Origin: Variovorax sp. J22G73
GTDB taxonomy: Bacteria; Pseudomonadota; Gammaproteobacteria; Burkholderiales; Burkholderiaceae_C
Direction of reading: 5' to 3'
Length of the DNA: 64,000 nt
NCBI RefSeq assembly: GCF_030317035.1
Contig: NZ_JASZYK010000001.1
Span: 868,001-932,000 of the forward strand
Part shown: positions 8,373-18,065 of the stretch, in pieces
Layout of the letters: every line of letters starts with the position of its first letter
How positions within the stretch are numbered: position 1 is the stretch's first letter
Notes under the pieces: generated by a model
Seen by the model: the letters and a program-made list of their open reading frames with translations, nothing else
Told to the model about the DNA's origin: nothing
The model's database searches: none
Position numbers and translations under genes: made by a program

Positions 8373-8669
8373 ATGATTGCTCCCTTCGCCGCCATCGAAG
8401 CCAGCGCCAATCGCGCCGTGCTGGGCAGCCTCTGCAATGCAGTGGCTGTGGTTGGTGGCGTCGAGGTCGGAGTGATCTTCGAGAAGCCGTTTGCGGCTCC
8501 TTTCGACGGCGCAGTAGATGCTGCCGCGCCGGAGTGCATCGGCCCGGAATCGGTGCTTGGCACGCTGGCTCGGGGCAGCTCCATCGTGATCGGTGGCGAG
8601 GCCTACGACGTGATGTCCGCCGAGGCGGACGGTGCTGGCTTCGTGCGCTTGCTGCTCGGGAGCCTCTGA
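8373..8669 (+). CDS. Head-tail joining protein, gpFII-like
   Basis: A 98-residue protein with the pattern of lambda gpFII/phage_attach proteins: N-terminal helix (FAALEAS-like FAAIEASANRAVLGSL), then beta strands with a short ligand-like loop (GVEVGVIFEKPF) and a C-terminal strand (GFVRLLLGSL). It completes the head-tail interface. A GTG start 6 bp upstream (8367) is an alternative; no strong ribosome site separates them. It sits between the decoration and tail-terminator genes, as expected. Confidence 0.75.
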   Translation: MIAPFAAIEASANRAVLGSLCNAVAVVGGVEVGVIFEKPFAAPFDGAVDAAAPECIGPESVLGTLARGSSIVIGGEAYDVMSAEADGAGFVRLLLGSL

Positions 8670-8671
8670 CC

Positions 8672-9082
8672 ATGCTGTCCCTTGAAGCCGTCATCGCCAC
8701 GCGCCTGCGCGAAGGCCTCGCGCCGGCCTGGACCGTCATGGGCCTTGCGACGGACCCCGGCCGCCGCGATAGCTGGCCGCTCGTGTCCGTGGCGTTCGAC
8801 GATGGCGACGTGCCAGACAGCAAGGCCGGCGCCGCAGCTGTGCGCTGTGCTTGGCGCGTGACGCTCGTTGCGAAGCGCGGCACCGACGTTGCGGCGCTGG
8901 TGGATACCGCCCTCGCAGACTGCATGGCGCTGCTGCACAACTGGGCACCCGGCCAGGTGGCGGGGCGGCAATGGGAGCGCATGCGCCTGGTGCAGATCCA
9001 GCCGCCGCAGTACCCCGAGGACGGCCTCGTGGGATTCGACCTCACTTTCTCCACTCAGGCCCGCTACGACGGGTGCGAGTGA
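8672..9082 (+). CDS. Minor tail / tail terminator protein, gpU-like
   Basis: A 136-residue protein (MLSLEAVIATRLREGL...) whose size, position between head-tail joining and tail tube genes, and alternating strands ending in VGFDLTFSTQARYDGCE fit tail terminator proteins of the gpU type. These cap the tail tube and bind the head connector. It starts 2 bp after the preceding stop. The family call rests mostly on gene order; sequence motifs in this family are weak. Confidence 0.65.
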   Translation: MLSLEAVIATRLREGLAPAWTVMGLATDPGRRDSWPLVSVAFDDGDVPDSKAGAAAVRCAWRVTLVAKRGTDVAALVDTALADCMALLHNWAPGQVAGRQWERMRLVQIQPPQYPEDGLVGFDLTFSTQARYDGCE

Positions 9083-9106
9083 TCTTCGATTTTCTGGAGC
9101 TTCATC

Positions 9107-9898
9107 ATGGGCATGGTCTACGCAAAGAATGAATACGCGATCCCCCGCGGGCGTGTGTTCTTTGACCCGTTCGACGCGAACGGTAACCCGACGGGCGAAA
9201 TCGCCATGGGCAATTGCCCGGGCCTTAATCTCTCCATCGAGACCACCAAGGCCGAGCACTTCAGTTCGGAAAAGGGTCTGCGCGAGAAGGACGAATCGCT
9301 CATCGTCGAGGTGAACCGCACCGGTTCGGTGAACTGCGACAACTTCAGCGCAGCGAACTTCGCGCTTTGGCTCTCGGGCACTCGCGCCACCGTCAACCAG
9401 GCCGCCACAGCCGTGGTGGGCGAAGTGCGTTCCGTCGTGCCCGGCCGCTTCTACCAGCTCGGCGCGAAGGCGGCGAATCCGCTGGGCGTGCGTAACGTCA
9501 CGGCCGTGGCCGTTAAGAACGCGGACACCTCGACCCCGTACACGGCGGGCACCGACTACAACGTCGATCCCGAAACCGGCCGCGTGCAGATCATCGTTGG
9601 CGGGGCGATTGTCGCGGGCAATGTGAAGTTCGACTACACGCCGGTGGCTGGCACCTACGAGACCGTGCGCTCGGGTGCAACAGCCGAGACGCAGGGCGCG
9701 CTTCGCATCGTGGCCGACAACGCGTCCGGCGCCAACCGCGACTTCTACATGCCGAAGGTGACGCTCACGCCGACCGGTGACCTTCCGATCATCGCGGACG
9801 GTACCGACTTCGTGCAGATGCAGTTCGGCCTCGAAGTGCTCAAGGCAGCCAACGCGGAGGCGATCTACGCCGACGGCCGACCGGTCCCCGGGGTCTGA
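9107..9898 (+). CDS. Major tail tube protein
   Basis: A 263-residue beta-rich protein beginning MGMVYAKNEYAIPRGRVFFD, with the SIETTKAEHFSSEKGLREKDESL region typical of siphovirus tail tube subunits. A Gly/Ala-rich domain around residues 150-200 (YTAGTDYNVDPETGRVQIIVGG) may be an added Ig-like or surface domain. It forms the stacked hexameric tube of the flexible tail. GGAG precedes the start by 8 bp. It is followed by a GC-rich hairpin rather than the usual tail-chaperone gene pair. Confidence 0.85.
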   Translation: MGMVYAKNEYAIPRGRVFFDPFDANGNPTGEIAMGNCPGLNLSIETTKAEHFSSEKGLREKDESLIVEVNRTGSVNCDNFSAANFALWLSGTRATVNQAATAVVGEVRSVVPGRFYQLGAKAANPLGVRNVTAVAVKNADTSTPYTAGTDYNVDPETGRVQIIVGGAIVAGNVKFDYTPVAGTYETVRSGATAETQGALRIVADNASGANRDFYMPKVTLTPTGDLPIIADGTDFVQMQFGLEVLKAANAEAIYADGRPVPGV

Positions 9899-9914
9899 CC
9901 CTTAAGCGCCCGCC

Positions 9915-9932
9915 CGCCGCCCGCGGGCGGCG
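9915..9932. terminator. GC-rich hairpin after tail tube gene
   Basis: CGCCGCCC at 9915-9922 and its complement GGGCGGCG at 9925-9932 surround GC, giving an almost loop-less perfect palindrome. There is no following T-run, so it is more likely an attenuator or mRNA-stabilising structure than a full intrinsic terminator. The 124-bp gap (9899-10022) holds no ORF. Confidence 0.5.
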
Positions 9933-10022
9933 CGCAGTGGCGACGAATGCCGCTCCCCTCGGGGCGCCATCCGCCGCCGTCGTCGGTGCCGCCGGCACCC
10001 GTCCAATTGAACGAGTGAACCC

Positions 10023-12869
10023 GTGGCCTTCAAGCCGATCCAGATCCTGATTAACGCCAAGGACGATGCGTCCGCGGTGTTCGACAAGCTCCAGAACAAG
10101 ATTGCTGCCGTTGGCGCGGCGATCCTGGGCTACTTTGGCGTGCGGGCCTTCGCAGGTGTAGTGAGCGGCGCTGCGGACCTCGAGGCGGCCCTCAGCCGCG
10201 TCAAGGCAGCCACCGGCGCCAGCGCCGATGAAATGAAGCTGCTGCGCAAGACAGCAGAGGACGCTGGCGCCACCAGCCGCTACAGCGCCGTCGAAGCGGC
10301 TGGCGCACTCGAGAACCTTGCGAAGGCTGGACTGAGCGCCAAGGACGCCATCGGCACGCTTCCGGCGGTACTCAACTTGGCGGCGGCCGGAGATGTTGAG
10401 CTCGCAGTCTCGGCCGAGTACATCACCAAGGCGGTGAACGGCCTCGGGCTGTCATTCACTGACGCGGCGCGCGTCTCCGACGTGCTCGCCAAAGGCGCCA
10501 ACGCCACGAACACCAGCGTGGCGGGCCTGGCGCAAGCGCTGAGCTACGCAGCGCCCCTGGCCAATACACTGGGCCTGAGCCTGGAGCAAACCGTTGCGAT
10601 CATCGGCAAGTTCGCCGACGCAGGGATCGATGCGAGCCGGGCCGGTACGGCTCTGAACAGCATCATGGCGCAGTTCAGCGACCCGGCCAGCAAGTTCCGC
10701 ACGGAGCTGGCCGCCGCGGGCATCACCACTGTGAACTTCAATGAGGCGCTGCACGAGATTGCCAAAGGCGGGCCCGGCGCGGAGCGTGCAATTAACGCTT
10801 TGGGCACCGAGGCGGGGCCGGCGTTTCGCGCACTGGTGAATCAGGGTATCGGCAAGCTGGATGAGCTGGTCAAAGGGTTGAATGACGCCGGGGGCAGTGC
10901 TGCAGCCACCGCGAAGGTCATGCAGGAGAACCTGAACGGCTCCATCAAGAGCTTGGGCAACGTATGGAACACCGCCATGAACGCCCTTGGCACCCCGGTG
11001 CTGCCGGTGTTGCAGAAGGCAGTAGACCAACTGGCCGGCTCTCTGCGCGGGGCCGTCAACGATGGCACGGTGGCGAAGTTCGGCACTGCCATCGCAGGCG
11101 CGTTTCAAGCGGGGATCACCTGGGCGAAGAACTTCATTGCCAACTTCGACCTCGACGGCCTCATTGCGAAACTGAACGCGTTTTCGGCGCAGGCGCAGCA
11201 GACTTTTGATGACGTCGGCAAGAGGGCCGAGACCGCTGGCAACGTCGTAAAGCTCGCTTACGGCGTGATGGCCGGCGGCGTGAACGTGGTGCTGACGGCG
11301 GTGTATGGGATCGGCAGCACCTTCGCGGAGGTCGGCGCGTCCGTGCTCAACGGTATCGCCAGCATTCAAGAGAAGGCCGCCAAGGTCACGTTCGGCGAAA
11401 TCTCGAAGCGGTACAGCGAAGCCGCGGCGGAGGCCCGTGAGGCGGCGGGAGGTTTCAACGCTGCCGCGGATGCGATGGGCGTCAAGGCGGCAGCCAGCTT
11501 CGCGGCCGCAGCGGATGCAGCCGAGACGGCCCGCGCTGGTTATCGTGGCCTGTCAACGGACTCCAGCGCCGCCGCCGACAGCGCCGCCAAGAGCGCTGCG
11601 GCAATTGCAGCCGTCGCGACCCAGCTACAAGCCACTGCAGAGGCCAACGCCGTCGCGGCCGACAAGTCGCGCCAAGCCGCCGCGTTGCTGGTCGAGCAGG
11701 CGGCTGCTGCCGAGAAGGCGAGGGCTACTCAGGAAGCGCTGCGCGCGGAGTACAGCAAGGCCATCGCCACCGGCAACGTGCAACGCGCGGCGGAGGTCAT
11801 GGTGCAGCTGCGCCAGGCCACAGATGCGGCCGCGGCGGCAGCAGAGAAAAACACCAGAAAGCAGCAGGAACAGGCCAAAGCGATTGAAGCGGCGTTCGCA
11901 CGCGTGGGTGTCGCAACGAAGCAGCAACTGCGCGATGCGGCGGAGGTGGCTCGCCAAGACTTCGAGACGATCCGCGACAGCGGCCAAGCCAGTGCCGATG
12001 CCATCGCTGCAGCGTGGGCCAAGTCAGCGCAGGCCGCCATCGATGCGAACGAAGGCGTGGTGCCCTACTGGGTGCAAGGGCAAGCCGAAAGCAAGGGCTA
12101 CACCGTGCAGGTCGACGCGGCCGGCAAGGCCACGCTGCAGCTTGTGCAGACCTCGGCCGCGCTGAAGGGTCTGGTCACCGGCTTCAACAACGCCGCAGGG
12201 GCCGCTGCGGGCTATGGGCAGGCCGTGGCCGGCATCCCGGCACCCGGGCAGGGCGGCGGCCGTCCTGGCGGGCCGGGCAGTGGTTTCGGCGGGGGCGCCC
12301 CCGGCGGTGGTGCTGGCGGCCACGGCGGCGGCCAGATCGGCTTCGTCGACAGCAACGGCAATTTCATTCCGACCGGCAACGACAACCGAGGCAAGCCGCC
12401 CGCTGTGATCGGCCCGAACCAGCAGGTCAAGAGCAACCTCGGCGACACGCGCGAAGACAAGCTCGCCGGCCAGAACGCCGTCGACAACCGCCTGATGTTC
12501 CTGCTGCGCGACAAGCTCAACGCCGGCGCGCTCACGCCCGACGACGTGGGCGACCTGCAAGCCGTCATCGCTTCGTTGAAGCAGAACGCCCTGCAGAACG
12601 CTCAGGTCGACCGGCATGGCGCCAGCCAGATCTCGCTGGAGGGCCGTCGCGACGACCTGGCCTGGCAGAACACCATGCGCGCTTTTCAGGATGAGGTAGA
12701 GCGGCTGACCGGCGGCGCAATTTCTGCCGGCGGTGCCACCTACGTGACCAACATCAAGCTCGACGGCGGCGGCTCGAAGAAGCTGACCTTCGCGGACCGC
12801 GAAAGCCAGGATGCGGCGAGCGACCTGCTGCGTGACCTGGCCCGCGGCCGATCTGTGGCGAGGCGCTGA
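10023..12869 (+). CDS. Tail tape measure protein (TP901 type)
   Basis: At 948 residues it sets tail length and is ejected with the DNA. The N-terminal ~350 residues show the TP901 tape-measure core (AADLEAALSRVKAATGASAD, YSAVEAAGALENLAKAGLSA, LGLSLEQTVAIIGKFADAGID). A long Ala-rich coiled-coil region spans ~430-650. A Gly/Pro-rich spacer lies near 740-775 (GQGGGRPGGPGSGFGG), and a helical C-terminus follows. It starts at GTG 10023. The gene is the largest in the tail block except the 13267 gene, as expected. Confidence 0.92.
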   Translation: MAFKPIQILINAKDDASAVFDKLQNKIAAVGAAILGYFGVRAFAGVVSGAADLEAALSRVKAATGASADEMKLLRKTAEDAGATSRYSAVEAAGALENLAKAGLSAKDAIGTLPAVLNLAAAGDVELAVSAEYITKAVNGLGLSFTDAARVSDVLAKGANATNTSVAGLAQALSYAAPLANTLGLSLEQTVAIIGKFADAGIDASRAGTALNSIMAQFSDPASKFRTELAAAGITTVNFNEALHEIAKGGPGAERAINALGTEAGPAFRALVNQGIGKLDELVKGLNDAGGSAAATAKVMQENLNGSIKSLGNVWNTAMNALGTPVLPVLQKAVDQLAGSLRGAVNDGTVAKFGTAIAGAFQAGITWAKNFIANFDLDGLIAKLNAFSAQAQQTFDDVGKRAETAGNVVKLAYGVMAGGVNVVLTAVYGIGSTFAEVGASVLNGIASIQEKAAKVTFGEISKRYSEAAAEAREAAGGFNAAADAMGVKAAASFAAAADAAETARAGYRGLSTDSSAAADSAAKSAAAIAAVATQLQATAEANAVAADKSRQAAALLVEQAAAAEKARATQEALRAEYSKAIATGNVQRAAEVMVQLRQATDAAAAAAEKNTRKQQEQAKAIEAAFARVGVATKQQLRDAAEVARQDFETIRDSGQASADAIAAAWAKSAQAAIDANEGVVPYWVQGQAESKGYTVQVDAAGKATLQLVQTSAALKGLVTGFNNAAGAAAGYGQAVAGIPAPGQGGGRPGGPGSGFGGGAPGGGAGGHGGGQIGFVDSNGNFIPTGNDNRGKPPAVIGPNQQVKSNLGDTREDKLAGQNAVDNRLMFLLRDKLNAGALTPDDVGDLQAVIASLKQNALQNAQVDRHGASQISLEGRRDDLAWQNTMRAFQDEVERLTGGAISAGGATYVTNIKLDGGGSKKLTFADRESQDAASDLLRDLARGRSVARR

Positions 12870-12871
12870 CC

Positions 12872-13264
12872 ATGGCCGACTTTCACACCCTGGGCGACAT
12901 CCAGATTCCGCGCGGCATGGTCTGGTCCGACGAGTTCGATTGGAGCGCGCGCGAGGCAAGCAGTGAATTCAGCGTCAGCGGCGCGCTGCTGCTTGACGTT
13001 GCCGTGCGCCTGGCGGGCCAGCCCATCACGCTCACTGGCGACGACGACGCGGGCTGGATCGCGCGCGCGGTCCTTATCGCGCTGCACGCGCTCTGCGCTG
13101 CCGAACCCGAGGCGACCCACCTCCTGACCCTGGCCGACGGCAGAACCTTTGACGTGCAGTTCGCGCCAGGCGAATCGCCGATCACGGGGCATCCCATTTC
13201 GCGGCCCGAGCTTCCGGCCGGCACCCACCCCTACGTCGCCACCGTGCGGCTCATCACCGTCTGA
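12872..13264 (+). CDS. Phage tail protein of unknown function
   Basis: A 130-residue protein with an ordered beta-rich N-terminus (FHTLGDIQIPRGMVWSDEFDW) and LADGRTFDVQFAPGESPI near the C-terminus. It sits 2 bp after the tape measure gene, where distal tail proteins are encoded. The strand-loop pattern and the ITLTGDDDAGW / LLTLADGRTFDVQF pairs are similar to small proteins seen after tape measures in other prophages, but no family is recognised with certainty. A role in the tail tip is inferred from order. Confidence 0.65.
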   Translation: MADFHTLGDIQIPRGMVWSDEFDWSAREASSEFSVSGALLLDVAVRLAGQPITLTGDDDAGWIARAVLIALHALCAAEPEATHLLTLADGRTFDVQFAPGESPITGHPISRPELPAGTHPYVATVRLITV

Positions 13265-13266
13265 CC

Positions 13267-16200
13267 ATGGCCATCAACGAATCCGATATCAATCTCGTCA
13301 CCACGCAGGTGATGGACGACGTGCCCGAGGGCGGCGGCGCGCCGACCTCGAAGCTCATCGAGGACGGCAAGAGCAATGCCATCTTCAAAGACATCTCCGC
13401 GGTGGACCGCGCGCAGGGCGACTTTTCCATCATGAAGGTGGCGGCGGTTATCCAGACCATGAACACCGACACCGCGCTGGGCGGCGTGGTCATCATCTCG
13501 CGCCCGCCGGCGGACCCGAAGGTCAATGCCGCGCTGTTCTACACCGGCGACTTCTTCGACCGCCGCGCTAGCATCCAGAACCGCATCGAGGCCTACACCT
13601 CGCCGGGCGAAGAGTTCAACGGCTACCTGCTGTCCAACCACGTGCAGGGTCAGCGCTCGCTGCAGATCTTCCAGCGGCCGGGCGCCACGCCGCCCAGCAT
13701 CAACGCAACGCTGCAGATCAGCGGCGGGGGCAAGACGGAGTACGTGCGCATTTCCGACGTGGCCGTGGAACAGCGCACCTACAGCTACAGCAGCGGCGGC
13801 TCGTTCGTGGACTACCCAGCGCAGGTATGCGTCTGCGAGATCGTGGACGGGCTGAAGAACGACTACACCGGCACGGCGGCCAGCCGCCTCTTCGAGCGTT
13901 CTGCCACCGCGGCGGCGATCAACAAGATGCTGGTGGCCAACGCCTCGAAGTTCTACAGCATTGCCAAGGTCACGGTGCCCGTGAGCATCGGCGACCTGTC
14001 GGCGAAGGTGGACACGATCACCACGCAGCTGGTGCCGAGCGCCACCACGGAAATTCCGCTTACGGACCGGTCCGCGGGAGGCTCGGCGACCTCGCTGGTG
14101 GCTTCCGGTGCAGGCACGGTGTCGCTGACCACCGGCGTTGCCTTCGGGCCCAATTCGATCATCAGCTTCGGCAACCCGGCCTATCCGGGCTCCCTGTCGG
14201 TGGCAACCTCGGCGGGCACGCTGACCGACGACGGCGGGCGTCTCAAGCTGGGAGCGCTGACCATCGGAACTGTGAACTACGCCGGCGGCGCGATGACGTT
14301 CGCGAGCGACGCGCCAGCGATCACGGGAAACAAGACGATCAGTTTCCGTCCGGCCGGCGCTCCCATCGAGCTGGCCGATTCGACCTCCATCGCAGTGACG
14401 GCTGAGAACCGGCGCGCCAACTACCCGCTGACCATCCTGCCGCCCCCTGCGCCTGGCTCGCTGCGCGTGGCGTACCGCGCAGGCGGCAACTGGTACGAGC
14501 TGGCCGACGACGGCGGCGGCCGACTCTCGGGCGCTGACTCCAGCATCGGCAGTGGCACCATCGACTTCGCGACGGGCACGGCCTTGCCGACGCTCGGCGC
14601 GCTGCCGGACGTGGGTAGCGAAGTCATCTTCACCTGGGCGGCGAAGAGCAACTACAAGAGCCGCAGCGGCACGCTCACGGCGGCTGTGTCGATCATGCTG
14701 GCACTCGACAACCTGGCCGCGCAGTCCGGCACGGTGTCCGTGGACTGGAACGACGGTGCCGCGCGCCATGCGACCGACAACGGCAGCGGCGCCCTCACGG
14801 GTGACGCCACCGGCCCAGTGTCGTATGCGTCGAGCACTATTGAAGTCCGCCCGAACGTGCTGCCAGCCTCGGCCGTGGCTTTCACGGTGGGCTACAGCCA
14901 CGGCGACCCGTCCTCGAAGACCTTCCCGGCGCCGGCGCGCGACGTAGATGGTGCGATCACGCTCAACCTCGGCAAGACCAACATCGCGCCGCGGTCCCTG
15001 TCACTCGACTGGAACCTCGTGCTGCAGTCCACTGGCGGCGTGCCGGCTGACCAGTGGGTGCCGCAGAATTTCGCATCGACCAAGACCGTGACCGACAACG
15101 GCGCCGGCAAGCTGGTGGACGGTGCCGGTGTCGAGTTCGGCACTCTCAACTACACCACCGGGGTGGCGAAGCTGTACCCCGAAGCGGTCGTGAGCGTGGC
15201 CGTGCCGCAGTGGGCGGTGAGCCCGCTGGGCGTGCTGGGCACGGTGCTCTCGCCCAACCTGCCCGGCTTCTACCGCAACACGCTCACGGGCTACGCCTAT
15301 GCGGTGTTGAATGCCTCGCTGCCCACCGACTCGTCGGCGCTGGTGACGGCGAATTTCCGGGTGGTGGGTGCTGGCACGACAAAGAGCCAGACCTTCAACC
15401 AGCCCAAGCTGTCCGTCAAGCTGCTGCCCAACTTCAGCGAGGCCGGCGTGCCTGGCTCGGTCAACTTCACATTCGGCGGGAAAACCTACTTCGACCGGGC
15501 CGGCAGCATCTACACCGACCTCGACCCGGCTACCGGCGCTGCCACGCTGGCGGGCACCTACGACTACGCGACCAACATCGCCTCGCTGACCAACTGGCCG
15601 GCGACCGCCTCGACGGGTGTTGTCGTCAACAGCCTGTTGACCTCGCTGGACAGCCAGCCCGTCGAGTACGTGGTGTTCCGCACGCCGGTGGCGCCCGTCA
15701 GCCCAGGCACGCTGCAGCTACTGGCGACGAAGCTCAACGGCGGCACGATCAACGTCACGGCCGATGCTTCGGGCTTCATCAACGGCGCCAACGTGCACGG
15801 CACGTTCGACGCGGCCACGGGCGTGGGGAAGGTGCGCTTCGGCGACTGGGTGACGGCCGCCGGCAACGAAGGCGCGATCTGGTATTCGGCCGATGCCGTA
15901 GGCAGCGACGGCAAGATCTGGAAGCCCGTCCCGGTCTTCGCGAGCACGATCCGGTACAACGCCGTGGCCTACACGACGTTGCCCGTCGATGCCACGCTGC
16001 TGGGCATCGATCCGGTGCGCCTGCCGCCTGACGGCCGCGTGCCGATCTTCCGCAAGGGCGAGCTGGCCGTGATCCACAACACCAAGCGGCAGGCGCCGGT
16101 GGTGGTGTCCAACGGGCAAACGCTCAGCGCTGGCCGTGAGCGGCTGTCGCGCGCGAAGATCATCGGCGGCGACGGCGTGACCATCCAGACGGGCTACACG

Positions 16201-16848
16201 CGCAACCTCGACGCCGGCACGGTCACGTTCACCGACGTGTCGGGCTACGTGCAGCCGATCATCTACGAGCACCGCATCGAGGACATGCTGACGGTCTCGG
16301 ATGTGGGCATCGATGGCCGGCTGGCTTTCGCGGGCAAGGTTTCCCACGCCTACACCGCCGGCGATAGTTACGTGAGCAGCGCGCTGCGCATGGGCGACGT
16401 GAAGGCGCGTGTATCGCTGCTGTTCGATCAGCAGACGTGGACGGGCGCTTGGTCGGATGCGCTCATTGGCAACGCCGCGGACCCGACGTTCAACGACATC
16501 GACAACCCGATCACGGTCACGAACAAGGGCGCCGTGACTGAGCGGTGGCGCATCCAGATCAACACCGGCGGCACGACCTACAACCTGATTGGCGAGCACG
16601 TCGGGCAGATCGTGACCGGACAGAGCCTTACGGCCGACTGCTCGCCGCTCGGCCCCTCGGGCGTGCCCTACATGACGATTCCGGCCGCCGGCTTCGGCTC
16701 CGGCTGGGCCGCGGGCCATGTCATCCGCTTCAACACCATCGCCGCCACGTTCCCCTTCGTGCCCACGCGCACCGTGCAGATGGGCGCCGAGACGGTGCTC
16801 GACGACAGCTTTGAAATCTTGGTCCTCATTGGCGTGGACCGCCCGTAA
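13267..16848 (+). CDS. Large repeat-containing tail tip/baseplate protein
   Basis: A 1193-residue protein. Residues 1-300 and ~860-1193 look like unique tail domains. The middle is built of at least six beta modules, starting near residues 308, 396, 487, 576, 729 and 813. Each opens with PGSL/SGTV-type strands, continues with a DDGGGRL or DNGSGAL turn, and closes with GTIDFATG or GTLNYTTG. Module spacing is about 84-91 residues except for a 153-residue interval that may hide a degenerate copy. The protein has no signal peptide and few cysteines. Repeated beta modules in a tail tip suggest surface-exposed fibres or decoration. No named family is assigned. Confidence 0.75.
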   Translation: MAINESDINLVTTQVMDDVPEGGGAPTSKLIEDGKSNAIFKDISAVDRAQGDFSIMKVAAVIQTMNTDTALGGVVIISRPPADPKVNAALFYTGDFFDRRASIQNRIEAYTSPGEEFNGYLLSNHVQGQRSLQIFQRPGATPPSINATLQISGGGKTEYVRISDVAVEQRTYSYSSGGSFVDYPAQVCVCEIVDGLKNDYTGTAASRLFERSATAAAINKMLVANASKFYSIAKVTVPVSIGDLSAKVDTITTQLVPSATTEIPLTDRSAGGSATSLVASGAGTVSLTTGVAFGPNSIISFGNPAYPGSLSVATSAGTLTDDGGRLKLGALTIGTVNYAGGAMTFASDAPAITGNKTISFRPAGAPIELADSTSIAVTAENRRANYPLTILPPPAPGSLRVAYRAGGNWYELADDGGGRLSGADSSIGSGTIDFATGTALPTLGALPDVGSEVIFTWAAKSNYKSRSGTLTAAVSIMLALDNLAAQSGTVSVDWNDGAARHATDNGSGALTGDATGPVSYASSTIEVRPNVLPASAVAFTVGYSHGDPSSKTFPAPARDVDGAITLNLGKTNIAPRSLSLDWNLVLQSTGGVPADQWVPQNFASTKTVTDNGAGKLVDGAGVEFGTLNYTTGVAKLYPEAVVSVAVPQWAVSPLGVLGTVLSPNLPGFYRNTLTGYAYAVLNASLPTDSSALVTANFRVVGAGTTKSQTFNQPKLSVKLLPNFSEAGVPGSVNFTFGGKTYFDRAGSIYTDLDPATGAATLAGTYDYATNIASLTNWPATASTGVVVNSLLTSLDSQPVEYVVFRTPVAPVSPGTLQLLATKLNGGTINVTADASGFINGANVHGTFDAATGVGKVRFGDWVTAAGNEGAIWYSADAVGSDGKIWKPVPVFASTIRYNAVAYTTLPVDATLLGIDPVRLPPDGRVPIFRKGELAVIHNTKRQAPVVVSNGQTLSAGRERLSRAKIIGGDGVTIQTGYTRNLDAGTVTFTDVSGYVQPIIYEHRIEDMLTVSDVGIDGRLAFAGKVSHAYTAGDSYVSSALRMGDVKARVSLLFDQQTWTGAWSDALIGNAADPTFNDIDNPITVTNKGAVTERWRIQINTGGTTYNLIGEHVGQIVTGQSLTADCSPLGPSGVPYMTIPAAGFGSGWAAGHVIRFNTIAATFPFVPTRTVQMGAETVLDDSFEILVLIGVDRP

Positions 16849-16865
16849 TTCGCACAAGGAAAAGC

Positions 16866-18062
16866 ATGACTTCCGTCGTTGACACCACCGTCAAGAATTT
16901 CAACAGCACGATGACCGGCGCGCCTGCGCTGTCCGGAACGGCTGGTTCCCTCATCAGCCTGCTCGATGCGGTGCTGGTGAATGGCTTCGACCTCAAGACC
17001 GCAAGCGGGCTCACGGTTGCCGGCGGCGTGGCCTCGCTGGCCTTTACGGGCTCGCACAGCGCGCAGCTCGATGGTGTGATCCTGATCGCCGGTATCACCG
17101 GCGCCTATGCCTCGCTCAACGGCGAGCAGAAGGTGACTGCGGTCGGCGCCGGCGTTGTCAAGTTCGCCACCGCCATGGCGGACGGCGTCGCCGCCGGCAC
17201 GATCACATTCAAGATGGCGCCGGCGGGGTGGGAGAAGGTGTTCGCCGGCACGAACAAGGCGGTGTATCGCAGTCTCGACCCGGCCAGCACCAAGATGCTG
17301 CTTCGCGTCGATGACACCGGCACGACCATCGCTCGCGTCGTCGGCTACGAGGCCATGACCGACGTGGACACGGGCACCGGTTCGTTTCCCACCGCCGTCC
17401 AGATCAGCGGCGGTGGTGCCTGGGCGAAAAGCTCCGTGGCCAATACGACAGCCGTTCCTTGGGCACTTCACGCGGATGCGCGGATCTTCTATTTCTCGCC
17501 GATGGTGGCTCAGCCGACCAACGCCGCCAACCTCGGTTCGACCACGCGATGCTTTGGCGACCTGCTGGCGTACAAGCCGGGGGGCGACGCATACGCATGC
17601 GTGCTGAACTATTCGACGCAGACCGGCAGCCCGACAGGGGCATCCGACAACCAGGTGTTCACCGGCGTGGGGCTGCAGATGGCGATGCCTCGCAGCTATG
17701 CAGGTCTGGGGTCTTCGTTGCTCCACTGCACCATCCCGTACATCGGGACCAACACTTTCACATCAGGATCGGACGGCGCACTGGGAGCGTTTCCCAGCGT
17801 CATCGATGGCTCGCTACTGCTGTCTCGTCGCTATGTCGCGCAATTGGTCACGGCGCCGCCGCGTGGCGACCTTCCTGGCGTGCTGTCCTCGCCTCAATCG
17901 CAGGTATTCGACGTGTTCAAGCAGCTGGACCGCGTGCCAGGCGCCGGCGCATTCGCGGGGCGCACGTTGCAGGTGCTGGCCCCAACGACGGCGCTGGCTT
18001 CGGCGTCCACGAACGTGAACACTGGCGTGGGCTTCATCGATATCACGGGCCCGTGGCGCTAA
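16866..18062 (+). CDS. Phage tail/baseplate structural protein
   Basis: A 398-residue protein beginning MTSVVDTTVKNFNSTMTGAPALSGTAGSLISLLDAVLVNGF, a start pattern common in uncharacterised prophage tail proteins that follow a large tail tip gene. The first ~140 residues are a compact beta-rich domain with FTGSHSAQLDGVILIAGI; the remainder is Ser/Thr/Gly-rich and ends in VGFIDITGPWR. It lies between the repeat tail protein and the lectin-like protein, so it is probably part of the distal tail. Function beyond that is not assignable. Confidence 0.7.
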   Translation: MTSVVDTTVKNFNSTMTGAPALSGTAGSLISLLDAVLVNGFDLKTASGLTVAGGVASLAFTGSHSAQLDGVILIAGITGAYASLNGEQKVTAVGAGVVKFATAMADGVAAGTITFKMAPAGWEKVFAGTNKAVYRSLDPASTKMLLRVDDTGTTIARVVGYEAMTDVDTGTGSFPTAVQISGGGAWAKSSVANTTAVPWALHADARIFYFSPMVAQPTNAANLGSTTRCFGDLLAYKPGGDAYACVLNYSTQTGSPTGASDNQVFTGVGLQMAMPRSYAGLGSSLLHCTIPYIGTNTFTSGSDGALGAFPSVIDGSLLLSRRYVAQLVTAPPRGDLPGVLSSPQSQVFDVFKQLDRVPGAGAFAGRTLQVLAPTTALASASTNVNTGVGFIDITGPWR

Positions 18063-18065
18063 GCG

